Of a stretch of DNA of 64,000 bases, positions 8,174 to 16,946 are shown piece after piece. The notes below the pieces were generated by a model. The model had not been told where the DNA came from. It saw nothing but the letters and a program-made list of their open reading frames with translations, and did not search any database. The position numbers and the translations under genes are program-made. Within the stretch, counting starts at the first letter, position 1. Every line of letters starts with the position of its first letter. Source of the DNA: Bradyrhizobium sp. Rc3b (lineage in GTDB: Bacteria; Pseudomonadota; Alphaproteobacteria; Rhizobiales; Xanthobacteraceae); NCBI RefSeq assembly GCF_900114915.1, contig NZ_FOUS01000002.1, positions 372,001 to 436,000 on the forward strand. The letters run 5' to 3'.

Positions 8174-9148
8174 GTGAGCAGCATGGTTGATTTTTCCGTT
8201 CTCAATGTTTCAACGAACGAAATTCCCGAAAACGAGCGCATCCCGTTGCTCCGCGATTTCTACTGCCGCGGGGTGCTGAAGGCGGAGGTCGAGGCAAGGG
8301 ATGGAAAGCCGGCCGCGGCGAGCTTCACCTCTCATGTCTTGCCGGAAGCCCAGTTGTTGATCGGGGGCCTGTGCGGCGCGCGGGTCATTCGCACCAAGCA
8401 ACTGGTGGCCGATGGCGACGACAGCCTCGCGCTGATCGTGAACAGGTCCGGCGTTCTCGGCATATCCGAGCGGGGGCACGATCTGAGGCTTCATGCAGGG
8501 GAGGCGGTGTTGACGAGCGCGGAGGACGTCACGACGTTCGAGCGGCTGTCGCTGGGAAGCTGCTTCTCGCTGCGCGTGCCGAGGCGCGTGCTGGCGCCGA
8601 TGATCGTGGACGTCGACGATGCCGTGATGCGCGTCATGCCGGAAAGCTCCGCCGGACTGAGGCTGCTGGTCGACTATGCGGTGACGCTGGTACGGGAGAA
8701 GGCGTTCGTGACGCCTTTGCTGCGGCAGCTCGGGGTCGGGCATCTGCACGATCTACTGGCGCTCGTCCTCGGTGCCACCGGTGAAGCGCGGGAGCTGGCC
8801 GGACGGCGTGGCGTCAAGGCGGCGCGGCTCCAGAAGGCGAAAGTCTCCATCGCCAACAATTGCTGGCGGCAGGATCTGTCGGTGGCCTCGGTCGCCCAGG
8901 AACTCGGCGTGACGCCGCGCTATCTGCAGCGCCTGTTCGAGGCCGACGGCAAGACGTTCTCCTCATTCCTGATCGAACAACGCGTCAAGCGCGCGCATCG
9001 CATGCTGCGGGAGCCCGGATACGCCGAGCGAACGGTGAGTTCGATCGCCTACGACGTCGGCTTCGGCGATCTCTCTTATTTCAACCGCTGTTTCCGGCGG
9101 ACCTATAACGCGACGCCGAGCGACATCAGGAGCGGCGAAATGTCGTGA
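8174..9148 (+). CDS. AraC-family transcriptional regulator
   Basis: A 324-residue regulator. The C-terminal hundred residues hold the double helix-turn-helix of AraC/XylS proteins: SVASVAQELGVTPRYLQRLFE (first HTH) and TVSSIAYDVGFGDLSYFNRCF followed by RRTYNATPSDIR. The N-terminal part resembles the AraC-binding-like domain of the NphR/FeaR type. I place the start at GTG 8174 because GGAGAG lies six bases upstream; ATG 8183, three codons later, is possible but has poor spacing. It sits between LuxR-type regulators in the same orientation. Ligand and targets unknown. Confidence 0.85.
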   Translation: MSSMVDFSVLNVSTNEIPENERIPLLRDFYCRGVLKAEVEARDGKPAAASFTSHVLPEAQLLIGGLCGARVIRTKQLVADGDDSLALIVNRSGVLGISERGHDLRLHAGEAVLTSAEDVTTFERLSLGSCFSLRVPRRVLAPMIVDVDDAVMRVMPESSAGLRLLVDYAVTLVREKAFVTPLLRQLGVGHLHDLLALVLGATGEARELAGRRGVKAARLQKAKVSIANNCWRQDLSVASVAQELGVTPRYLQRLFEADGKTFSSFLIEQRVKRAHRMLREPGYAERTVSSIAYDVGFGDLSYFNRCFRRTYNATPSDIRSGEMS

Positions 9149-9270
9149 CCGCGCGCGACTGAATTGCAGCCAACTGCCGATTTCAGCCAGCAGACAGGGG
9201 TCCGACGTGATCCTTGATTGCGAAGCCATGACCCAAGCGTTGCGTGCGGCATCCGCAGCCGGAGTATTGA

Positions 9271-9691
<421 letters not shown>

Positions 9692-9726
9692 GCCGGCATC
9701 AGCCCTGGCGGCTCGAACGCGATGCC

Positions 9727-9774
9727 CGCCGGCCGGGCTCCATCCGCCCGGCCGGCGCCTCCTCCGATCGGAGG
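9727..9774. terminator. Strong hairpin and adjacent palindrome
   Basis: A perfect 12-base inverted repeat (CGCCGGCCGGGC at 9727-9738, its complement at 9746-9757) with a seven-base loop is followed at once by the perfect 14-base palindrome CCTCCGATCGGAGG (9761-9774). There is no T-run. The first hairpin could be the old terminator of the autotransporter remnant; the palindrome could be an operator for the LuxR gene at 9837. Confidence 0.5.
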
Positions 9775-9836
9775 ATGTCGCATGCTACGGTTGTGTTAGG
9801 TTCGCCGGCATTGATCATTCAGTGCCATTTTGAGCC

Positions 9837-10955
9837 ATGCACGGATCGCAAAAGCTGCCAGATCTCGTCGAGTCCATCTACGATGCCGGGCTCGATCCCT
9901 CGCTGTGGAATAACGCGGTGGCCGGCATCCGGGATTTCGTCGGGGGCCAGGCCTGCGGGCTGTTCTCGAAGGATTCGATCAGCAAATCCGGTGTCACGCA
10001 TTACTATTGCGGAGCGGACCCGCACTACATCCAGCTCTATGCCGAGACCCATTCGAAGTTCGATCCGCTGACTGTTCTGCCGCCACACGGCAAGATTGTG
10101 AGCATTCCGGATCTCGTCAATTTCGAAGAGTACCGGCGCGGCCGCTTCTATCAGGAATGGATGCAGCCGCAGGGGTGCAGCGATGCGGCCAATGTCGTGC
10201 TCGAGATATCGAATGCGAGCTGCCCGGTGATGATGACCGTGCTGTCGGGCCGCCGCATGGTCGATCGGGGCATGAAGCAGCGCCTCTCGCTGCTGGTGCC
10301 GCACGCCAGCCGCGCGCTGCTGATCAACCGCGCCATGACCGCGCAACTGACGCTGGCGACGGCACTGGCTGACGTGCTCGACAGTTTGACGGTCGGGATC
10401 TTCCTGCTCGATGGCTTCTGCCGCCTGGTGCATGCGAATTCGGCCGGTCAGGTCCTGCTCGCGGCCGATGATATGGTCCGGTCCGTTGCCGGGCAACTCG
10501 TGACCGGCAGCGCTGAAGCCAATCAGATCCTGCGCAAGGCGTTTGCGGACCATCGCGACGGTGCAGTGCGTGCCGCAGGCGGCCATGCGATTCCACTGTT
10601 GTCCGCCACCGGCGAGCGTTACGTCGCTCACATGCTGCCGTTGTCGTCCCTGCTGCGCAACGGCAGCGAGCGCGTGGCCGACGCCGCCGGTGCGCTGCTT
10701 GTGCGCAAGGTATCGCTCGGCGGACAGTCCTGTGGCGAATTGATCGCGCGGACTTTCGAGCTGACGCCGGCGGAGCTTCGCGTGTTCCTGTCGATCGTCG
10801 ACGTCGGCGGCATCCCCGAGACGGCGGCAGCGCTCGGTATCGCAGAGACGACTGCTAAAACGCATCTGCATCGCGTCTTTGCCAAGACCGGCGTGTCCCG
10901 GCAGGTCGATCTCGTCAAGCTCGCCGCGGGTTTTGCCAATCCGCTCGTCCACTGA
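9837..10955 (+). CDS. LuxR-family HTH regulator, tandem copy 1
   Basis: A 372-residue paralogue of the genes at 6794 and 11060. The N-terminal domain (IYDAGLDPSLWNNAVAG, then THYYCGADPHYIQLYAE) is almost position for position the same as in the next gene. A PAS-like segment (LADVLDSLTVGIFLLDGFCR) and a C-terminal LuxR HTH follow (LTPAELRVFLSIVDVGG, AALGIAETTAKTHLHRVFAKTG). In the recognition helix it has TTAKTH where the two paralogues have TTVKTH, which could alter DNA binding or packing. No receiver domain. Probably arose by tandem duplication. Confidence 0.88.
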   Translation: MHGSQKLPDLVESIYDAGLDPSLWNNAVAGIRDFVGGQACGLFSKDSISKSGVTHYYCGADPHYIQLYAETHSKFDPLTVLPPHGKIVSIPDLVNFEEYRRGRFYQEWMQPQGCSDAANVVLEISNASCPVMMTVLSGRRMVDRGMKQRLSLLVPHASRALLINRAMTAQLTLATALADVLDSLTVGIFLLDGFCRLVHANSAGQVLLAADDMVRSVAGQLVTGSAEANQILRKAFADHRDGAVRAAGGHAIPLLSATGERYVAHMLPLSSLLRNGSERVADAAGALLVRKVSLGGQSCGELIARTFELTPAELRVFLSIVDVGGIPETAAALGIAETTAKTHLHRVFAKTGVSRQVDLVKLAAGFANPLVH

Positions 10956-11059
10956 AGCTCGCCGTCGGCGTTGAACCTTTTTCTCCCGCGACAGACTCAC
11001 AGGAGCCGCCGGGCACGAAGAAATCCGCAAATCTTCGAATTTGACCATTGGCTCTTCCG

Positions 11060-12178
11060 ATGCCCCGACTTCCAAGACATTCCGACCTGATCGAGAGCAT
11101 CTATGATGCCGGGCTCCACCCTGAGTTGTGGACCGAGGTCGTCGTCATGCTCAATGCCTTCATCGGCAGTCAGGCCTGCGGCCTGATTTCGAAGGATACG
11201 GTCAGCAAGTCCGGGGCGACCCATTATTATTGCGGGGTCGATCCGCACTACATCCAGCTCTATTCAGAAACCTACTCCCGGTACGATCCACTCGCCCGGC
11301 TTCCTGGGTATGGCGAGGTGCGCAACATCCCGGACCTCGTGAATTTCGACGAGTACCGCCGGGGGCGATTCTACCAGGAATGGCTGCAGCCCCAGGGCTG
11401 CGTCGACGTCGCCAACGTGGTGCTGGAGCAATCGAAGTCGCCGTGCCCGATGTTGCTGACCGTCATCCCGGGCAGGGAGATGCTCGATGCCGAGCAGCGC
11501 GCGCGAATGCAGTTCCTGGTCCCGCATGCGAGCCGGGCGCTGATGATCAACCGCGCGATCGAGCGGAAGCAGCAACGCGCGACCGCACTGGCCGACGTCG
11601 TGGATCGCCTGAATGCCGGCGTCATCCTGCTCGATGCAGCCTGTCGGATCGTCCACAGCAATCCGGCGGCCGAGACGATCCTGGCCGCAGACGATGTCCT
11701 GCGCTCCATCTCGGGCCGGCTGGTGACGAGATCCTCCGAGGCCAATCTGGCCCTTCGCAATATCTTCCGCGATCCGGGAGAGGTGGCTCTGGCTGCGGCC
11801 GAAGGTCGAAAGATCCCTCTGACGTCGCACGACGGTTCGCACTACGTCGTGCACGTGATTGCACTGCCCTCGCTGCTCCGCGATGGTGCGACCGAGCGCA
11901 CCTTGGCCGTCGGAGCCTTGCTGGTCTGGAAGGCGGAACTCGACAGCCGCTCATGTGCCGGCCTGATCGACCGCACGTTCGAACTGACGCCCGCGGAACT
12001 GAGGGTTCTGCAATCGATCGTCGAGGTCGGCGGTGTGCCGGAGACCGCGGCCGCCCTCGGGATCGCCGAGACCACGGTGAAGACGCATCTGCACCGTGTA
12101 TTTGCCAAGACCGGCGTGTCCCGTCAGGCCGATCTGGTCAAGCTTGCGGCGGGATTTTCCAATCCGCTTCTGCACTGA
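11060..12178 (+). CDS. LuxR-family HTH regulator, tandem copy 2
   Basis: A 372-residue regulator of exactly the same length as the preceding copy when started at ATG 11060; the in-frame TTG at 11048 would break this correspondence, so I prefer 11060. Domains are as in the neighbour: conserved N-terminal domain (about 1-165, with NIPDLVNFDEYRRGRFYQEW), PAS-like middle (LADVVDRLNAGVILLDAACR) and LuxR HTH at the end (LTPAELRVLQSIVEVGG, GIAETTVKTHLHRVFAKTG). It ends a 5.4-kb regulator array and is followed by a strong terminator at 12255. Confidence 0.88.
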   Translation: MPRLPRHSDLIESIYDAGLHPELWTEVVVMLNAFIGSQACGLISKDTVSKSGATHYYCGVDPHYIQLYSETYSRYDPLARLPGYGEVRNIPDLVNFDEYRRGRFYQEWLQPQGCVDVANVVLEQSKSPCPMLLTVIPGREMLDAEQRARMQFLVPHASRALMINRAIERKQQRATALADVVDRLNAGVILLDAACRIVHSNPAAETILAADDVLRSISGRLVTRSSEANLALRNIFRDPGEVALAAAEGRKIPLTSHDGSHYVVHVIALPSLLRDGATERTLAVGALLVWKAELDSRSCAGLIDRTFELTPAELRVLQSIVEVGGVPETAAALGIAETTVKTHLHRVFAKTGVSRQADLVKLAAGFSNPLLH

Positions 12179-12254
12179 CGCGCACGCGCCTCGCGTCGCT
12201 CTTCGCGGCAGCACGCGGATAGGTTCAAACAGAGACATCATTAGAAAGTTATCG

Positions 12255-12285
12255 CGCGTCATTCGATCGAATGACGCGTTTTTTT
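12255..12285 (+). terminator. Rho-independent terminator
   Basis: A perfect 24-base palindrome (CGCGTCATTCGA joined directly to its complement, 12255-12278) is followed by seven T residues (12279-12285). This is a textbook intrinsic terminator 77 bases after the stop of the last LuxR gene, with the four central bases serving as loop. Confidence 0.85.
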
Positions 12286-12410
12286 GCGTTTCCTTCTACA
12301 GACGCGTCACACGATTTCTTGTTCGACGTATCAGACTTCTTTGTGAAGCAACTCACAGCAGGCTGGGGTGAATCTCACCATTCTCGCGCACAGGTTGAGA
12401 GGAAGTCGTC

Positions 12411-12668
12411 ATGCGAAAGACGTCACTTGCGATGGCCGACAGGTTCCGCGACATCGTCGCTCGCGTCGGCGCCGTTTTCCGTGAGCAGCGCAAGATCGAC
12501 GCGCAGCGCGCATTGCAACGCTATCACCACTTGCTGTCCCAGCCCGGCGAAGCATTGCCTTTGAACGAAATCATTCCGGTCAGCAAACAAGAGGATGTTT
12601 CAGGAAATGCCCACGGATCTGATGCGCGCGAGCGCGCCGCCGGCGAGCCCGCCTACGAGGGCGCGTAA
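12411..12668 (+). CDS. Small hypothetical protein
   Basis: An 85-residue protein with an N-terminal amphipathic basic helix (MADRFRDIVARVGAVFREQRK), IDAQRALQRYHHLL and a polar C-terminal tail. No family recognised. The ATG at 12411 has GAGAGGAAG upstream and the gene follows a clear terminator, so it has its own promoter. The last 20 codons overlap the next small gene in another frame, where codon bias shifts to the second frame; the real product may be functionally limited to the first 60 residues. Confidence 0.55.
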   Translation: MRKTSLAMADRFRDIVARVGAVFREQRKIDAQRALQRYHHLLSQPGEALPLNEIIPVSKQEDVSGNAHGSDARERAAGEPAYEGA

Positions 12669-12840
12669 TTTCAACATCGTCGCGATTGCGCTGACCGGGG
12701 CGCTCGTCACCCTTCAACTGGTCGGGCTGGCGCTTCTGGAACGATCCCACGCCCATGCGATGCAAATGTCGTTTCCGCGCGAGGCGGCCGTCTGCACCGA
12801 GAACCCGGATGCTGTCGTTCCGCAGATCCCCTATGATTGA
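12607..12840 (+). CDS. Small single-pass membrane protein, hypothetical
   Basis: A 77-residue frame with one clear transmembrane helix (FNIVAIALTGALVTLQLVGL), a short proline/alanine-rich cytoplasmic N terminus and a periplasmic tail containing one cysteine (AAVCTENPD). ATG 12607 has AGGA just upstream; ATG 12595 is an alternative. It overlaps the 12411 gene by about 60 bases and its stop lies 14 bases before the TauE gene, so the three may be one transcript. Function unknown. Confidence 0.55.
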   Translation: MPTDLMRASAPPASPPTRARNFNIVAIALTGALVTLQLVGLALLERSHAHAMQMSFPREAAVCTENPDAVVPQIPYD

Positions 12841-12854
12841 CCGGAGGACGGTCC

Positions 12855-13583
12855 GTGCCTGACGTCACGACTCTGATTCTGCTTAGCGTTGCCGTATTCG
12901 CCGGCGCCTTCGTATCAGGACTCTCGGGTTTCGCGTTTTCGGCCGTCGCGGGCGCGATCCTGCTGCGGGTGTTTCAGCCGCTCGAAGCCGTGCCGCTGAT
13001 GATGGCGTGCAGCATCGGCGTGCAGGCGACCAATCTGTGGGCGCTCCGGCGCAGCATCCGCTGGGAAGGCAGTCTGCTGCTGATCGTCGGCGGATTGATC
13101 GGTGTGCCCATCGCGGTGTCGCTGTTGCAGAGCGCGGATACGCATCTGCTCAGGCGCGGCTTCGGCATCATCGTCGCGCTCTATGCGGCCTATATGCTGC
13201 TGCGGCCGACGCTGGTGACGGCAGGCGAGGCGGTCGGCCGGCACTGGGTGGCGCTGATCGGATTTGGGGGAGGGCTCGTCGGCGGACTCACCGCGATGCC
13301 GGGCGCGATCCCGACGATCTGGTGCGACATGCGCGGCATGCCCAAGAGCGAGCAGCGCGGCCTGGTGCAGCCCTTCATCGCGGCAATGCAGCTGTTTGCC
13401 ATCGCACTGCTGGTCGGGCATCAGGACCTGTCGTCGAAGGTCTTCGTCGACCTCGCCGTCAGCCTGCCGGCGTTGTTCGCCGGCTCGGCGCTCGGCGTGA
13501 TCGCTTTCCACCGGGTCAACGAGACGGTCTTTCGCAAGACCGTGCTCGTTCTGTTGCTCGTGTCGGGGATATCCCTGATCTAG
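12855..13583 (+). CDS. TauE/SafE-family membrane permease
   Basis: A 242-residue integral membrane protein with about eight hydrophobic segments and the family signature at the N terminus (VFAGAFVSGLSGFAFSAVAGA), repeated in the second half (LIGFGGGLVGGLTAMPGAIPT). TauE/SafE proteins move small organic anions, often sulfite, sulfoacetate or related sulfonates, across the inner membrane. GTG 12855 is taken as start because GGAGGA lies six bases before it. Its last four bases overlap the convergent RND gene. No sulfonate enzyme lies nearby, so the substrate is open. Confidence 0.82.
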   Translation: MPDVTTLILLSVAVFAGAFVSGLSGFAFSAVAGAILLRVFQPLEAVPLMMACSIGVQATNLWALRRSIRWEGSLLLIVGGLIGVPIAVSLLQSADTHLLRRGFGIIVALYAAYMLLRPTLVTAGEAVGRHWVALIGFGGGLVGGLTAMPGAIPTIWCDMRGMPKSEQRGLVQPFIAAMQLFAIALLVGHQDLSSKVFVDLAVSLPALFAGSALGVIAFHRVNETVFRKTVLVLLLVSGISLI

Positions 13584-16500
13584 TGTCCTTGGACTTCGTG
13601 AAGTCCCTGGACCGGCGCCGCGCTGATGTCGCTGCCGTGATGCACCAGCGGCTTGTTACCGGTCACGGTCCGCAGCAGCACATAGAACACCGGCGTCAGG
13701 AACAGGCCGAAAACGGTGACGCCGATCATGCCGGAGAACACGGCCACGCCCATGGCTCGCCGCATCTCCGAGCCCGCGCCGGTCGACAGCACCAGCGGCA
13801 GCACGCCCATGATGAAGGCCATTGACGTCATCAGGATCGGGCGAAGCCTTAAGCGGCTCGCCTCGATCGCGGCGCGGATCGGGGTGCGCCCGGCGAATTC
13901 GAGCTCACGCGCGAACTCGACGATCAGGATCGCGTTCTTGGCCGAGAGTCCCACGAGAACGATCAGGCCGATCTGGGTGAAAACGTTGTTGTCGCCCTTG
14001 GAGATCCAGACGCCGAACATGGCGGCGAGCAGGCCCATCGGCACGATCATGATGATCGAAAGCGGCAGGGTCAGGCTCTCGTAGAGCGCGGCCAGCACCA
14101 GGAACACCAGCAGGATCGCCAGCGGAAACACCCAGAGACCGGAATTGCCCGCGATGAACTCCTGATAGGTCAGGTCGGTCCACTCGAAGGCAAAGCCGGG
14201 TGGCAACGTCTCCGCCGCGATCCGGGTTGCCGCCTCCTGCGCCTGGCCCGACGAGAAGCCGGGCGCGGCGGCGGCGTTGATATCGGACGACAGGAATCCG
14301 TTGTAGCGGATCGCACGCTCCGGTCCCGCGCTCTGGCGGATATTGAGCAGCGCCGACAACGGCACCATGTCGCCCGAGGACGAGCGCACCTTCAACTGCC
14401 TGATGTCATCGGCGCGTGCACGGAACGGCGCGTCGGCCTGCACATAGACCGAATAGGTGCGGCCGAACTTGTTGAAGTCGTTGACGTAGTAGGACCCCAG
14501 ATAAATCTGCAGCGTGTTGAACACCTCAGTCACGGGCACGCCAAGCTGCAGCGCCTTGGTGCGGTCGATGTCGGCGAAGAGCTGGGGCACGTTGACCTGG
14601 AAGCTCGAGAACACGCCGGCGATCTCCGGCGCCTTCTGCATCGCCGCCATGAACGCTTTCGTCGCTTCGTTCAGCGCCTCATAGCCGAGGCCGGCACGGT
14701 CCTCGATCTGGAGCTTGAAGCCGCCGATGGTGCCGAGGCCGTTGACCGGCGGCGGCGGGAACATGGCGATGAAGGCCTCCTGGATGCCGGCATATTTCTT
14801 GTTCAGGTCGGCCGCGATGGCATTCCCGCTCAGGGCCGGGCCCTTGCGCTCGTCGAATGGCTTCAGCGTCGAGAACACGATGCCGGCATTGGACGAGTTG
14901 GTGAATCCGGAGATCGACAGGCCGGGGAAGGCCACGGAGCTCTCGACGCCAGGCTGGGTCAGCGCGACGTCGCTCATCTTGCGGATGACCTCTTCGGTGC
15001 GGTCGAGCGTTGCGCCATCGGGCAGGCGCGCAAAGCCGACCAGATATTGCTTGTCCTGGCCCGGCACGAAGCCGCTCGGCACCTGCTGGAACAAGAGGGC
15101 GGTGAGGCCGACCAGGACCACGTAGAGCCCCATCACCGCGGCCTTGCCCGAGATCACCTTGGTGACGGTGCCGCTGTAATTGTCCGAGGAGCGCGTGAAG
15201 GCCTTGTTGAAGCCGCGGAAGAACCAGCCAAGGCTCTTTTCCATGATGAGCGTCAGCCGGTCCTTCGGCTCGTTGTGGCCCTTGAGCAGCAGCGCTGACA
15301 GCGCCGGCGACAGTGTCAGCGAGTTGACCGCCGAGATCACGGTCGAGATCGCGATCGTCAGTGCGAACTGCTTGTAGAACTGCCCGGTGAGGCCGGAGAT
15401 GAAGGCCAGCGGCACGAACACCGCGATCAGCACCATGGCGATGGCGATGATCGGACCCGATACCTCGCGCATGGCCTGATAGGTGGCGTCGCGCGGCGAC
15501 AACCCGGCCTCGATGTTGCGCTCGACATTCTCGACCACGACGATGGCGTCGTCGACGACGATGCCGATCGCGAGCACGAGGCCGAACAGGCTGAGCGCGT
15601 TGATGGAGAAGCCGAACACGTGCATTACCGCGAACGTGCCGACGATCGACACCGGCACGGCCAGCAGCGGGATGATCGAGGCCCGCCAGGTCTGGAGGAA
15701 CAGGATCACCACCAGCACCACCAGCGCGATCGCTTCCAGCAGCGTGTGGATGACAGCCTCGATCGAGGAGCGTACGAACTGGGTGGGGTCGTAGACGATC
15801 TGGTAGGACACGCCTTCCGGCATGTTCTTCTTGATCTCGGCCATGGTGGCGCGGACGTTGTCGGAAATCTGCAGCGCATTGGAGCCCGGCGCCTGGAAGA
15901 TCGGAATCGCGACCGCCTGCTTGTTGTCGAGCAGCGAGCGCAGGCCATATTGCGAGGCGCCGAGCTCGATCCGCGCGACGTCGCGCAACCGCACGACCTC
16001 GCCGCGCGTACCGGTCTTGACCACGATATCGCCGAACTGCTCTTCGCTGGACAGCCGGCCTTCCGCATTGACGGACAGTTGCAGGTCGATGCCCTGCACG
16101 TTTGGGGAGGAGCCGACAACTCCGGCGGCGGCCTCGACGTTCTGCGCCTGGATCGATTTGACGATGTCGCTCGCAGTCAGGCCGTGCTCGGCCGCCTTCT
16201 GCGGATCGACCCAGATCCGCATCGAATAGTCACCGGCGCCGTAGAGCTGGACGTCGCCGACGCCGTCGATCCGCGCCAGCCGGTCCTTGACGTTGAGCAC
16301 CGCGTAGTTGCGCAAATACGTCATGTCGTAGCGGCCGTTTGGCGACAACAGATGCACGACCATGGTGAGGTCGGGCGAGGACTTCTTGGTGACGATGCCG
16401 AGCTGGCGCACCACGGCCGGGAGGCGCGGCTCGGCCTGCTGCACGCGGTTCTGCACCAGCTGCGTCGCCTTGTCGGGGTCGGTGCCAAGCCGGAACGTCA

Positions 16501-16780
16501 CCGTCAGCGTCATCGCGCCGTCGGTGGTCGCCTGGCTCGACATGTAGAGCATGTTCTCGACGCCGTTGATCTGCTCCTCGATCGGGGTCGCGACCGTCTC
16601 CGCGATCACCTTGGGATTGGCGCCGGGATAGGTGGCGCGCACCACGACGGAGGGCGGCACCACGTCCGGATATTCCGAGATCGGCATCGCGAACAGCGAG
16701 ATCAGGCCGGCAAGGAAAATCAGGACCGACAGCACGCCGGCAAAAATCGGACGATCGATGAAGAACTTTGAGAGATTCAT
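13580..16780 (-). CDS. RND multidrug efflux permease (HAE1 family)
   Basis: A 1066-residue inner-membrane proton/drug antiporter of the AcrB/MexF type. The start MNLSKFFIDRPIFAG at 16780 matches family N termini; the 13 extra codons upstream are non-homologous. Seen: the TM4 motif GIVVDDAIVVVEN with two proton-relay aspartates, the TM10 lysine motif GLSAKNAILIVEFA, and two large periplasmic loops each about 300 residues. It assembles with the periplasmic adaptor encoded just upstream (16947-18188) and an outer-membrane channel, which is not in this window. The end overlaps the convergent TauE gene by four bases. Confidence 0.93.
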   Translation of the reverse strand: MNLSKFFIDRPIFAGVLSVLIFLAGLISLFAMPISEYPDVVPPSVVVRATYPGANPKVIAETVATPIEEQINGVENMLYMSSQATTDGAMTLTVTFRLGTDPDKATQLVQNRVQQAEPRLPAVVRQLGIVTKKSSPDLTMVVHLLSPNGRYDMTYLRNYAVLNVKDRLARIDGVGDVQLYGAGDYSMRIWVDPQKAAEHGLTASDIVKSIQAQNVEAAAGVVGSSPNVQGIDLQLSVNAEGRLSSEEQFGDIVVKTGTRGEVVRLRDVARIELGASQYGLRSLLDNKQAVAIPIFQAPGSNALQISDNVRATMAEIKKNMPEGVSYQIVYDPTQFVRSSIEAVIHTLLEAIALVVLVVILFLQTWRASIIPLLAVPVSIVGTFAVMHVFGFSINALSLFGLVLAIGIVVDDAIVVVENVERNIEAGLSPRDATYQAMREVSGPIIAIAMVLIAVFVPLAFISGLTGQFYKQFALTIAISTVISAVNSLTLSPALSALLLKGHNEPKDRLTLIMEKSLGWFFRGFNKAFTRSSDNYSGTVTKVISGKAAVMGLYVVLVGLTALLFQQVPSGFVPGQDKQYLVGFARLPDGATLDRTEEVIRKMSDVALTQPGVESSVAFPGLSISGFTNSSNAGIVFSTLKPFDERKGPALSGNAIAADLNKKYAGIQEAFIAMFPPPPVNGLGTIGGFKLQIEDRAGLGYEALNEATKAFMAAMQKAPEIAGVFSSFQVNVPQLFADIDRTKALQLGVPVTEVFNTLQIYLGSYYVNDFNKFGRTYSVYVQADAPFRARADDIRQLKVRSSSGDMVPLSALLNIRQSAGPERAIRYNGFLSSDINAAAAPGFSSGQAQEAATRIAAETLPPGFAFEWTDLTYQEFIAGNSGLWVFPLAILLVFLVLAALYESLTLPLSIIMIVPMGLLAAMFGVWISKGDNNVFTQIGLIVLVGLSAKNAILIVEFARELEFAGRTPIRAAIEASRLRLRPILMTSMAFIMGVLPLVLSTGAGSEMRRAMGVAVFSGMIGVTVFGLFLTPVFYVLLRTVTGNKPLVHHGSDISAAPVQGLHEVQGH

Positions 16781-16827
16781 GGCTTTGCCCCTGGGCAATA
16801 TCCTGCGTGTCTCCGCCAACTCACCCC

Positions 16828-16938
16828 GTCATTCCGAGGCGCGCGCTCAGCGCGCGAACCCGGAATTCAGAGGTGAGATGGATCGGAGTTTCCAAACTGC
16901 TGGATTCCGGGTTCGCGCTACGCGCGCCCCGGAATGAC
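16828..16938. repeat. Long imperfect inverted-repeat element
   Basis: About 37-base arms, GTCATTCCGAGGCGCGCG near 16828 and the matching GCGCGCCCCGGAATGAC ending at 16938, flank a short centre. It lies between the adaptor and permease genes of one operon. I have the impression that GTCATTCCGG/CCGGAATGAC elements recur in Bradyrhizobium and relatives; that is memory, not a search. It can form a strong RNA hairpin and may lower permease expression relative to the adaptor. Confidence 0.75.
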
Positions 16939-16946
16939 AGAGAACA

